A DNA stretch of 64,000 nucleotides from Haematobacter genomosp. 1 (GTDB lineage: Bacteria; Pseudomonadota; Alphaproteobacteria; Rhodobacterales; Rhodobacteraceae). Of this stretch, positions 44,211 through 52,013 are shown one piece after another. The first letter of the stretch is position 1, and each line of letters opens with the position of its first letter. Location of the stretch: contig NZ_NIPW01000015.1 in the NCBI RefSeq assembly GCF_002196855.1, positions 97,085 through 161,084 of the forward strand, written 5' to 3'. The notes below the pieces were generated by a model, which was not told the origin of the DNA, made no database searches, and saw only the letters and a program-made list of their open reading frames with translations. Position numbers and translations under genes: made by a program.

Positions 44211-45296
44211 TCAGCGAAGCAGATGCCGGTTTTGTTCGTGGTATTTGCGCACGAAGCCGATGAAGGCTGCTTCTGGATTGGTGGGCGCGCGGCCTGCGGC
44301 CTCTGCTACCCAAGCCTGAAACTCGCGGAGCAAAAAGCCCAGGTCCCATCCGGGGCATTCGGATCGCAGCCGCTTCGTCGTCTCATCAGAGAGATCATAG
44401 ACGGAGCTTAGTGTCTTCGGACGTGCACGCGTATCGATGATGACCTGGGCAATCTTGTCGGGCTGAGACAGGCGGCGCATGCGCAGCATAGGTTCTCCTC
44501 GCGCCGCATGTTCGACGGCGAGGGCGTGACCCGGAAGTTCGTTCTTGTCAGCTATGCGGAGCAATTCGAACTTGAAGCGGCGGTATTGACCCTCCGCGCC
44601 CGATTTTTCGAACAATGTCGGAAAGGAGATCGCGAAGCCCTGCTCGCCTGCCCCCCCCGCATGCTTGCGTGCGACCCGGTAAAGCCAGCGTTCCCGCCCG
44701 CCCGTGATCGCGAAATAAGCTCGCTCTATCGACAGTACACCGCCTGTCATCAAAACGCCTTCGTAAAACCAGTTGGACAGTTCAATCGTCATTCCCCGAC
44801 TGCGCCCTGTCCGTTCATCTACGAGTTGGGTCCACCCATCCAGCCAGGAAAAAGTCGCCTCACGCCGGTTCTCCGCGCGGATATTTGTCTTTACCGTCGT
44901 GGCTACAAGCCTGTCGAGCGCCTGCCCCATCAGCTCATAGGCACGCCCGGTAGTGGGCCGCCCAATGGAACGGAGCAAATCGTAAGGCATAAGGTCGAGC
45001 TTCCGCGGGATATCGTTGATGCCGCGTCGCGCCATGTCGGCCAGGACGCTGGCGCAATAGATCAGGATATCGGCGTCCCAGATCGTGGCCATGCCGTAGT
45101 CCGGGTTGGCGGAAACATGAACCCAGAGCTTTCCGTCCGGGCTGCGATAGTCGATGGGTTTCGTACGAATCGACTTGGCGAGACTGAAGAACGGGCGCTC
45201 CATCATTTCCCGCTGATCCCGCAGGGGCAGGTCGGCGATGTAGGGTAGAAACAGATCGAACTGTTCCGGTCCACGGTTGCTTCGGGAGATGGTCAT
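44211..45296 (-). CDS. repA: Plasmid replication initiator protein (RPA/RepA type)
   Basis: 361 residues. MTISRSNRGPEQFDLFLPYIADLPLRDQREMMERPFFSL, LWVHVSANPDYGMATIWDADILIY and the helix-turn-helix-like SWLDGWTQLVDERTGRSRGM stretch are typical of replication initiator protein A, the replicase of many alphaproteobacterial plasmids (RepA group in Rhodobacterales). It binds iterons, here 43958-44067, to open the origin. The start codon lies 2 nt from a palindrome (45299-45320) that also contains the only plausible ribosome site, so expression may be repressible by whatever binds there. Third gene after parA and parB. Confidence 0.9.
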   Translation of the reverse strand: MTISRSNRGPEQFDLFLPYIADLPLRDQREMMERPFFSLAKSIRTKPIDYRSPDGKLWVHVSANPDYGMATIWDADILIYCASVLADMARRGINDIPRKLDLMPYDLLRSIGRPTTGRAYELMGQALDRLVATTVKTNIRAENRREATFSWLDGWTQLVDERTGRSRGMTIELSNWFYEGVLMTGGVLSIERAYFAITGGRERWLYRVARKHAGGAGEQGFAISFPTLFEKSGAEGQYRRFKFELLRIADKNELPGHALAVEHAARGEPMLRMRRLSQPDKIAQVIIDTRARPKTLSSVYDLSDETTKRLRSECPGWDLGFLLREFQAWVAEAAGRAPTNPEAAFIGFVRKYHEQNRHLLR

Positions 45297-45298
45297 CG

Positions 45299-45320
45299 GA
45301 AGTTTCCCCGGGGAAATTTC
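45299..45320. promoter_or_regulatory. Palindrome 1 at the repA start (parS/incompatibility-type site)
   Basis: Core TTTCCCCGGGGAAA (45303-45316) is a perfect 14-bp palindrome with one extended arm matching palindrome 2. It lies between parB and repA, directly before the repA ATG, and contributes the GGGGAA that would serve as its ribosome site. Paired palindromes between parB and the replicase are a feature of Rhodobacterales plasmids and act as partition/incompatibility sites. Confidence 0.65.
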
Positions 45321-45337
45321 TTGCGAAAGAGGCCATG

Positions 45338-45361
45338 AAAAGTTTCCCCGGGGAAACTTTT
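45338..45361. promoter_or_regulatory. Palindrome 2 between parB and repA (parS-type site)
   Basis: A perfect 24-bp palindrome (AAAAGTTTCCCC followed by its exact complement), same core as palindrome 1, centres 40 bp apart (about four helical turns). It lies 11 nt after the parB stop. ParB or RepA binding is inferred from position and symmetry. Confidence 0.7.
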
Positions 45362-45372
45362 CGCAGCGGACA

Positions 45373-46389
45373 TCATTTCAGATCGAAGCCACCCGACTCC
45401 AGCTGATCAAGCGCTTCCATAAGCGCCCCGGCAAGCTCTTCGCGACTTGCACCCGAACCGGAATGGAGGCGGAGCGTGATGCCCTGACGGCTCACCGATT
45501 GAACAGAAAGCGCCGGACGCCCGAGGCCGGAATTGAACACCAGCGGTCTGCTTCGTGCGCGGGAGGTTTCTTCGCGAGGGGCAGCCATCAGCCGGGAGAG
45601 CACATCGGAGGAGGAGAGCGCCTCCCTTCGCGCATGGCGCCGGTCATCTTGCTCCTTGGCGATCCGAAGCGCCTCGGCGCTGATGGCTCTGAAGGCGTCC
45701 CTGCCATTCAGGGCCTGCGCAAGGCTGTATGCCGGTTTGAGCTGGATGTCGTCCACGGAACTGAAGGCCGCAAGAATGGAGTCGGGAATGGCCGCCACGC
45801 GCAGCATCTTGGACAGCCAGCCTTCCGATACCCGAAGCCGCTCCGCCATTCGCTTCTGTTTGCCGCCATAGTGACTGGAAAGGGCGGAAGCGTAATTTCG
45901 CGCACGTTCCAGATCAGAAATGTCCCGGCGCGCCCTGTTTTCGATGTCCGCGAGACGAAATGCCGCCTCATCATCGAGCATCGCAACTTGTGCGAGAAAC
46001 TGAATTTCCGGGTAGGAATGAGCCCTTAACCAGCTGATGGACCAGTGACGGCGGGTTCCTGCGATGACTTCATAATCATATGCGGGATCGTCGCTGACAT
46101 GCCGCACCACCGCCGGAACTTTCTGTCCCCCCTCCGCTATCAGCGATTCGATGAGATCAGCGCAGTTTTCTTCGGTCAGCCGGTCATAACGCCGCGCATT
46201 ACCCGACCAGACGCGCACGCGAGAAGGGTCGAGGAGAAGCTGCGTGACCTGCTTGACCTCCCCGGACTGCACGCGGGCGAGGGCGGATTCGCGACTCAGA
46301 AGCGTGCTGGGACGTACCCTTTCGGTGGCAGGGGAGGGGTCGTTGCTACCAAGCAGATCGGCCAGATAGTCGCTTTGCTTTCGCGCCAT
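45373..46389 (-). CDS. parB: Plasmid partition protein ParB (RepB-like)
   Basis: 338 residues. The ParB/Spo0J N-terminal domain is visible in VRVWSGNARRYDRLTEENC, IAEGGQKVPAVVRHV and the CTPase-region box EVIAGTRRHW (related to GxRRxxA); the HTH GKQKRMAERLRVSEGWLSKML follows. The C-terminal dimerisation part ends in LEELAGALMEALDQLES-like sequence. It binds parS-type palindromes and is moved by ParA. GGGGGAAAC precedes the ATG, 11 nt after parA. Confidence 0.92.
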   Translation of the reverse strand: MARKQSDYLADLLGSNDPSPATERVRPSTLLSRESALARVQSGEVKQVTQLLLDPSRVRVWSGNARRYDRLTEENCADLIESLIAEGGQKVPAVVRHVSDDPAYDYEVIAGTRRHWSISWLRAHSYPEIQFLAQVAMLDDEAAFRLADIENRARRDISDLERARNYASALSSHYGGKQKRMAERLRVSEGWLSKMLRVAAIPDSILAAFSSVDDIQLKPAYSLAQALNGRDAFRAISAEALRIAKEQDDRRHARREALSSSDVLSRLMAAPREETSRARSRPLVFNSGLGRPALSVQSVSRQGITLRLHSGSGASREELAGALMEALDQLESGGFDLK

Positions 46390-46400
46390 TTGTTTCCCCC

Positions 46401-47600
46401 TCAGCCCGCCGCGTAGAGAATATCGGCCTCATCAGCCGGGGTGATCCGCCCCCAGCCATGACGGACGAGCTGTTCCACCTGAGACAGCGTCTCATCCAGA
46501 TTGGCGCGGCAACGCTTGTGGGTCTTGGCGGTGCCGATGGGTTTCTCGAGTTCATAGACCGTCATCATACGGAGCGCAGCATGACTGATCTCCGCAGACT
46601 CCAGAATTGGAACAGGGATCAGCGCGGGGCCGAAGGTCTGCTCCATGATGGTGCGGATCATGGCATGGGAGGGGTCGTTGCTGTCGAACTTCGAGCAGAT
46701 CAACCGCACGAAACTGTAGTCCACGGAAATACCTGCACCGTCGAGCTGTTGCAGGACCTGATCCATCATGGACAGGAATTGCACCGTGGAGCAGAAGTCG
46801 GGCGTGGTTGCAGCCAGTGGGACAAGAAGCGCATTCGCCGCCTGCATCACCGCGAGCGAGATGGTGCCCAATGCCGGCGGCGGATCCAGAATAACGACAT
46901 CGTAATTCTTGGAAAGGTCTATAAGACCTTGTTTAAGCTTGCGAAAACGCAAAGGCAGCACGGATTGGCCGTCCGAACCCGCAGCGGCGAGCTCATACTC
47001 CACATCAAACAGTTCAAGGTTCGACGGTATCAGGTCCACGTTCGGCCATGGCGTCCGCTTGACGGCGTAGTTGAGCGTGGCCTCCGTCGGATCGATGGAA
47101 AGGTAGGGGTAGAGCGTTTCGTTCCGCTCGATATTGAAATGCGGGTTGAAGCCGAACAGCGTCGTCGTGGTGGCCTGGCTGTCGCAGTCAACCACCAGCA
47201 CACGATATCCCTGAACCGCGAAATAATGTGCAAGATGTGTGGTTACGGTGGATTTTCCGACACCACCCTTGAAGTTCTGCACCGCAATGATGGCCGGCGT
47301 GTCATCGGGGCCGCGGCGGGGGCTGGCACCGAGCACGTCCCGCATGTTGAGCAGTTGCTCGATGGAATATCCTGGCCGCCGACCGTTTTCAGACTGCGGG
47401 GGAGGGGGGAGGCGCCCGTCTTCCTCCGCCATGCGGATGCGGTTGGTGGAGCATCCCAGAAGCTGCGCCGCCTCCGCGATACCAATGCGCAGGTTGAGAC
47501 CCTTGCGACTGCCGGGCAGGAACGCCTTGCGCCGCAGGCGTTCGATCATCCGCTCGCCCGACGTCGCCAGATCACCGATCTGGCCAATCACTGCATCCAT
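46401..47600 (-). CDS. parA: Plasmid partition ATPase ParA (RepA-like)
   Basis: A 399-residue type Ia ParA. An N-terminal DNA-binding region (IGIAEAAQLLGCSTNRIRMAEEDG, MerR-like) is followed by the deviant Walker A KGGVGKST (residues 111-118), LVVDCDSQATTTTLFG and the Walker B region YDVVILDPPPALGTISLAVM. The N-terminal domain usually represses the par promoter; the 47601-47728 upstream gap contains an inverted GTTGCG/CGCAAC pair. It segregates the replicon with ParB. Confidence 0.94.
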   Translation of the reverse strand: MDAVIGQIGDLATSGERMIERLRRKAFLPGSRKGLNLRIGIAEAAQLLGCSTNRIRMAEEDGRLPPPPQSENGRRPGYSIEQLLNMRDVLGASPRRGPDDTPAIIAVQNFKGGVGKSTVTTHLAHYFAVQGYRVLVVDCDSQATTTTLFGFNPHFNIERNETLYPYLSIDPTEATLNYAVKRTPWPNVDLIPSNLELFDVEYELAAAGSDGQSVLPLRFRKLKQGLIDLSKNYDVVILDPPPALGTISLAVMQAANALLVPLAATTPDFCSTVQFLSMMDQVLQQLDGAGISVDYSFVRLICSKFDSNDPSHAMIRTIMEQTFGPALIPVPILESAEISHAALRMMTVYELEKPIGTAKTHKRCRANLDETLSQVEQLVRHGWGRITPADEADILYAAG

Positions 47601-47728
47601 GAATGTCCCCGCCGTGGATTATGAACGTTTGTTGCGAATAACATCCCACAACTCATTCAATACCGCAACGATTTCCGCGCCCTCCTCCAATCGGATGAAA
47701 AAGAGCGCGGAGAGGATCGGGGGGTTGG

Positions 47729-48655
47729 CTATTCCCTGCCTATCACCGGGAATTTGGGCTCCTCATCCACGATCAGACTGAAGATATCGGGCCGTGAGTA
47801 GTGACCCACAACGTCGAAGTCGTATTTTCCGCGCGCGATGTCATCCATATCGACCTCTGCAATGAGCGTCGCCTCCTCTCCGTAAACCGGACCGGCGAGG
47901 ATTTCGCCCAGCGGGTTCACGATGACAGAGCCGCCACGCATGAGCACGGTTTCTGGATCGTTGCCCTGAATCGGGATATAATCAGCGGGGAAGGCGGCGC
48001 GAGTGATATATTGGCAAGTGCTGAAGACGAAGCACCGGCCCTCGCGCGCGATGTGCCGCATACTCGCGGTCCAGCCATCGGAATCATCGGCGGTGGGCGC
48101 ACAGTAGAGTTGTATGCCCTTGCCATACATCGCCATGCGCAGCATCGGCATGTAGTTTTCCCAGCAGATGACAGAGCCGAGCCGCCCGATCTCCGTCTCG
48201 AAGACCGGCAAGGTGGAGCCGTCGCCAAATCCCCAGATCAGCCGCTCCATCGCGGTTGGCATGAGCTTGCGGTGCTTGCCGAGCAGCCCCTCCTCCGGCG
48301 AGAAGAACAACACCGTGCAGTACAGTGTGCCACCGTCGCGCTCTATCACGCCGATCACCATATGGACCCGCGCCTCCCGGCAGATCTCCGCCAGCCGGTC
48401 GGTATGAGTGCCCGGCACATCGATGGCGCTGTCGAAATAACGCAGAAATGCGTCACGCCCCTCGGGCAGGCGTCCGCCCACCCGTGCACCGAAATCGACA
48501 CCCTTTGGATAGGCGGACACGAGCGCCTCCGGGAGCACGACCAGTTCGGCCCCCTGCGCCGAGGCAGCGCGGACATGCTCGCCTACTTTCTCCACCGTGG
48601 CGGAGGCGTCGAAGGGTACAGAGCCGATCTGAATGACGGCGGCCTTGATTTTCAT
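47729..48655 (-). CDS. Nitrilase (carbon-nitrogen hydrolase superfamily)
   Basis: 308 residues with a complete catalytic triad: Glu43 in VVLPEALVSAYPKG, Lys130 in GKHRKLMPT and Cys164 in GSVICWENYMPMLRM. The CWENYMP context is typical of true nitrilases, converting nitriles to carboxylic acids and ammonia, rather than amidases. Oligomeric and cytoplasmic by family. It stands alone, next to the par operon, without aldoxime dehydratase or transporter neighbours, so the natural nitrile is unknown. Confidence 0.92.
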   Translation of the reverse strand: MKIKAAVIQIGSVPFDASATVEKVGEHVRAASAQGAELVVLPEALVSAYPKGVDFGARVGGRLPEGRDAFLRYFDSAIDVPGTHTDRLAEICREARVHMVIGVIERDGGTLYCTVLFFSPEEGLLGKHRKLMPTAMERLIWGFGDGSTLPVFETEIGRLGSVICWENYMPMLRMAMYGKGIQLYCAPTADDSDGWTASMRHIAREGRCFVFSTCQYITRAAFPADYIPIQGNDPETVLMRGGSVIVNPLGEILAGPVYGEEATLIAEVDMDDIARGKYDFDVVGHYSRPDIFSLIVDEEPKFPVIGRE

Positions 48656-48848
48656 GATGTCTCCCCGTGATCTCCCGTTCCCGGTGCGACGTTAGGCGGC
48701 GCGTTGCCGAGATTCCACCCCCCTGATTCCCGTGGCCGAACGCGCCCGATGACGTAAAAAAGTCGGAGGACGCGGTGCAAGGCCACGCGATTCTTTGACA
48801 TTTCAGAACTGCATGCGATGCTTTCCGACAGCTAGGGGGGACCGAGCC

Positions 48849-49145
48849 ATGTGCGAAATGTTCGCGAAGCAGGATCCGGCACGTTATCAACCCATCACCC
48901 GTCGGCTCAGGCTGAATGGACAGAGCACCTCGGTGCGGCTTGAGGCGGCCTTCTGGGCGATCATAGATGAGATCGCGGCCGATCAGGACATTTCCGTCAG
49001 TGCCTTCCTGTCCACCCTGCACAGTGAAGTTCTGGAGCTTTACGGCGAGCCTGCGAATTTCACGTCGCTGCTCCGGTGCTCGTGCCTCGTCTTTCTGGAG
49101 AAACGTCAGGCCGGGCAGGGCAGGGACATGAACCGCGCCGCCTGA
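48849..49145 (+). CDS. Ribbon-helix-helix domain protein
   Basis: 98 residues. LNGQSTSVRLEAAFWAIIDEIAADQDISVSAFLSTL is a ribbon-helix-helix pattern (beta strand with TSVRLE, then two helices), as in RHH_4/arylsulfate sulfotransferase-like repressors. ATG 48849 follows GGGGGGACC; the region upstream contains TTGACA at 48795, a possible -35 element. It probably regulates itself or a neighbour; no partner is evident. An extension of the frame upstream lacks a ribosome site. Confidence 0.72.
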   Translation: MCEMFAKQDPARYQPITRRLRLNGQSTSVRLEAAFWAIIDEIAADQDISVSAFLSTLHSEVLELYGEPANFTSLLRCSCLVFLEKRQAGQGRDMNRAA

Positions 49146-49290
49146 TCCGCTGACCGGCTCCGGCGCGCGGGGCCTTATGGCCCTGATCAGGACTGCGACC
49201 GCCCGGGGCCTACAAAAAATCCCGGCGGGTAAGATGATACTACCCCGGCCCGGTCGAAAGCGGTTTTCCTTACTTGCGAGGAGAATGACC

Positions 49291-49686
49291 ATGGCGAAAA
49301 TGATCCATTCCATGATCCGGGTGATGGAGGAGGCGCGGTCTGTCGATTTCTACCACCGGGCCTTCGGGCTGGAGTTGGTGGACAAGTTGGATTTCGACAG
49401 TTTCACGCTGCTTTATCTCGCGAATGCCGAAAGCAGCTTCGAGCTTGAGTTGACCGTGAACAAGGGGCGGGAGGAGCCCTACGAGCGCGGCAACGGCTAT
49501 GGTCATCTGGGCGTTTCCGTCGATGATGTCGTCAGCGAGCACGCGCGGTTGACACAACTTGGCCTTGCGCCCCGCAAGCTGGTCGATTTCGCGCCCGGGG
49601 GCGAGGTGATCGCGAAATTCTTCTTCATTCAGGACCCCGACGGTTACGAGATCGAGGTGCTGCAGCGCGCCGGTCGCTACCTGTAA
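49291..49686 (+). CDS. VOC-family protein, glyoxalase I-like
   Basis: 131 residues with the lactoylglutathione lyase layout: MAKMIHSMIRVMEEARSVDFYHRAFG (first metal His), FELELTVNKG (Glu), GYGHLGVSVDD (His) and GYEIEVLQR (Glu), so all four expected metal ligands are present. It would isomerise a methylglyoxal-glutathione adduct or a related compound. GAGGAG fits ATG 49291 better than ATG 49285. It precedes the GMC dehydrogenase genes by a 75-bp gap holding a strong hairpin. Confidence 0.85.
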   Translation: MAKMIHSMIRVMEEARSVDFYHRAFGLELVDKLDFDSFTLLYLANAESSFELELTVNKGREEPYERGNGYGHLGVSVDDVVSEHARLTQLGLAPRKLVDFAPGGEVIAKFFFIQDPDGYEIEVLQRAGRYL

Positions 49687-49693
49687 TGAAGGC

Positions 49694-49715
49694 CCGCCGG
49701 GGTCCACCCCGGCGG
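49694..49715 (+). terminator. GC-rich hairpin after the glyoxalase-like gene
   Basis: Perfect 9-bp stem CCGCCGGGG / CCCCGGCGG with loop TCCA, 7 nt after the stop codon. There is no T-tract, so it is either a weak or Rho-assisted terminator or an RNA-stability element separating this gene from the dehydrogenase pair. Confidence 0.5.
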
Positions 49716-49761
49716 TAGGCAGCCCCGGAGGAGGGGGCGACCCGAGGAGGAGGAAAGACCA

Positions 49762-50310
49762 ATGACGACTAGCCTGACGGCTGTCTCTCCGCATGGCCTG
49801 CGCCATGCGGGACTGACCCGGCGTGCCCTGCTCGGGCGCGCCGTGGCGGCGGGGGCCACGCTGATGATCGGTACGGGGTTCGTGTCCGGCCGGGATGCGG
49901 CCTGGGCGCTGGAGACGCAGGTGCTGAAACCCGAAACCATGGCGACCCTGATCCAGATGGCGCGGGACATCTATCCGCACGACCGTCTGGGAGACCGGTT
50001 CTACGCCCTCGCGGTCAAGGGTTATGACACGGCGGAAAAGGCGCCCGGTGTGGAGGCGGGGGTGCAATTGCTCAACGATGCGGCAGTGGGGCAGGGGCTT
50101 ACCGGCTACCTCAACGCGGGTTGGGAGGAGGAGCGCGTCGCGGTTCTCAGGGTGGTGGAGCAGACGCCGTTCTTCCGACAGGTGCGCTCCGGCCTCGTGA
50201 CGGGGCTTTATAACCAGAAGGAGATATGGCCGCTCTTCGGCTACGAGGGAGAAAGTTTCTCCAAAGGTGGTTACATCGACCGCGGTTTCGACGACATCGA
50301 CTGGCTGTAA
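49762..50310 (+). CDS. Tat-exported gluconate 2-dehydrogenase subunit 3-like protein
   Basis: 182 residues. A twin-arginine signal (TRRALLGRAVAAGATLMIG) is followed by a short helical protein (MATLIQMARDIYPHDRLGDRFYALAVKGYD) typical of the small subunit of membrane-bound gluconate or fructose dehydrogenases. It carries the folded flavoprotein subunit across the membrane. The GMC gene follows 15 nt later, supporting a periplasmic heterodimer. Confidence 0.85.
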   Translation: MTTSLTAVSPHGLRHAGLTRRALLGRAVAAGATLMIGTGFVSGRDAAWALETQVLKPETMATLIQMARDIYPHDRLGDRFYALAVKGYDTAEKAPGVEAGVQLLNDAAVGQGLTGYLNAGWEEERVAVLRVVEQTPFFRQVRSGLVTGLYNQKEIWPLFGYEGESFSKGGYIDRGFDDIDWL

Positions 50311-50325
50311 GGGGAGGGCGCAATC

Positions 50326-51903
50326 ATGGTGGATACAGCGAAATACACGCATGACGATGCCTCCGTCGTGGTCATCATCGGCTCCGGCGCGGGTGGCGGG
50401 GTGCTGGCCAACGAGCTGGCGCAGCACGGCGTGAAGGTCGTCGCGCTGGAGGCGGGCCCACGGCTCCTTCCGGCAGATTACATCAACGACGAATGGGACA
50501 GCTTCACGCAGTTGAGCTGGGGAGAGCCGCGTTCGACCTCCGGCTCATGGCAAGTGGCAAAGGATTTTCCCGACCTTCCCGCCTGGATCGTAAAGGCGGT
50601 GGGCGGCACGTCGATCCATTGGGCGGGCGCCTCGCTCCGGCTGCAGGAGCATGAGTTCAGGGCGCGCAGCACCTATGGGCGCGTGGACGGGGCGAACCTG
50701 CTGGACTGGCCGATCACCCGGGGCGATCTGGACCCGTATTATGACCTGGCCGAAAAGAAGCTGGGCGTCACCCGCACCAACGACTTTCCTGGTCTGCCTG
50801 GCAATAACAACTTCAAGGTGTTGGAGAAGGGGGCCACTGCTGCAGGCTACAAGGAGGTTTCCACGGGCCATATGGCCATAAATTCGGTGGACAACGACGG
50901 ACGGCCACCCTGTCAGCAGACCGGCTTTTGCTTTCAGGGCTGCAAATGGGGTGCGAAATGGTCCGCCGCCTATACCGACATCCCAAAGGGTGAGGCGACG
51001 GGGCTTCTGGAGGTGCGCGACCAGTGCCGCGCGACCCGCATCGAACACGATGACCAAGGCCGCGCGACCGGTGTGCGGTACATTGACCGTGACGGAAAGG
51101 AGCAGGTGCAGAAGGCCCGTGTGGTCTGTCTTGCCGCCAACTCCCTCGAAAGCCCGCGCCTGCTGCTCGCCTCCGCTTCCGAGATGTTTCCCGATGGGCT
51201 GGCGAACCGCTCGGGTCAGGTGGGACGCAACTACATGCGCCACACCACGGGATCCGTCTTTGCGGTGTTCGAGAAGCCGGTGAGGTTCTGGCGCGGCACC
51301 GTCATGGCCGGGATCGTGCAGGACGAGGTGGGTCACAAACCGGAGCGGGGCTATGTCGGCGGCTATGAGATGGAGACCATATCGCTGGGCCTGCCCTTCA
51401 CCGCCGCCTTCGTCAATCCGGGCGGCTGGGGGCGGAGCTTCACCTCCATTCTCGACGATTACGACAAGCTGGCGGCGCTGTGGATCGTGGGAGAGGACAT
51501 GCCACAGGAGACCAACCGGATCACGCTGAACCACTCCGTCAAGGACAAGTTCGGCCAGCCCGTCGCGAACGTGCATTACGACGATCACCCGAACGATGTG
51601 ACCATGCGCAACCATGCCTATGCGGCGGGCGACCGGATCTATCGGGCCGCGGGGGCGGTGCGGACCATGCCGGTCCCGCCCTATCCCTCCACCCACAACC
51701 TTGGGACCAACCGGATGTCGGAGAACCCGCGCGACGGGGTGGTGGACAAATGGGGCCGGAGCCATGACGTGCCGAACCTCTTTGTTTCCGACGGTTCGGT
51801 CTTCACCACATCGGCGGCGGAAAACCCCACGCTGACCATCGTTTCGCTGGCAATCCGTCAGGCGGAGCATATCGCGGGGCAGTTGAAGGCCAACGCAATC
51901 TGA
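50326..51903 (+). CDS. GMC-family flavin dehydrogenase (gluconate 2-dehydrogenase large subunit-like)
   Basis: 525 residues: FAD Rossmann motif VVIIGSGAGGGVLANELA near residue 15, GGTSIHWAGASLRL (flavin attachment region), cysteine-containing GFCFQGCKWGAKWS, and the active-site His region PSTHNLGTNRMSENP. It oxidises a sugar, sugar acid or polyol. It has no signal of its own and is expected to be exported with the Tat subunit. The usual third subunit, a multihaem cytochrome c, is missing next to it; electrons must go to another carrier. Confidence 0.9.
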   Translation: MVDTAKYTHDDASVVVIIGSGAGGGVLANELAQHGVKVVALEAGPRLLPADYINDEWDSFTQLSWGEPRSTSGSWQVAKDFPDLPAWIVKAVGGTSIHWAGASLRLQEHEFRARSTYGRVDGANLLDWPITRGDLDPYYDLAEKKLGVTRTNDFPGLPGNNNFKVLEKGATAAGYKEVSTGHMAINSVDNDGRPPCQQTGFCFQGCKWGAKWSAAYTDIPKGEATGLLEVRDQCRATRIEHDDQGRATGVRYIDRDGKEQVQKARVVCLAANSLESPRLLLASASEMFPDGLANRSGQVGRNYMRHTTGSVFAVFEKPVRFWRGTVMAGIVQDEVGHKPERGYVGGYEMETISLGLPFTAAFVNPGGWGRSFTSILDDYDKLAALWIVGEDMPQETNRITLNHSVKDKFGQPVANVHYDDHPNDVTMRNHAYAAGDRIYRAAGAVRTMPVPPYPSTHNLGTNRMSENPRDGVVDKWGRSHDVPNLFVSDGSVFTTSAAENPTLTIVSLAIRQAEHIAGQLKANAI

Positions 51904-51909
51904 CATGGG

Positions 51910-51933
51910 GGGCGGCGGTGACTCCCGTCGCCC
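51910..51933 (+). terminator. Probable rho-independent terminator after the GMC gene
   Basis: Nine-base-pair stem GGGCGGCGG / CCGTCGCCC (one G-T pair) with a short loop, starting 7 nt after the stop and followed by TTTCCTC. Confidence 0.55.
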
Positions 51934-51961
51934 TTTCCTCATGAGGCGTTTTCACGCTGTA

Positions 51962-51994
51962 TTCACCTCACAATTCGGCATATTGAGAGGTGAA
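51962..51994. promoter_or_regulatory. Inverted repeat in the fic promoter
   Basis: Arms of 13 bp (TTCACCTCACAAT and ATTGAGAGGTGAA, one mismatch) separated by 7 bp, ending 19 nt before the preferred fic start. A further half-site CACCTC touches the ATG. Since the Fic protein has a C-terminal winged-helix-like region, autoregulation is plausible. Confidence 0.5.
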
Positions 51995-52013
51995 CAACAA
52001 GGCGAAACACCTC

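Noticed and set aside
45981..45995. TCGCAACTTGTGCGA, similar to the IclR operator motif
   Set aside because: One base shorter in the spacer, arms not fully matching, and located inside the parB coding region; taken as chance.
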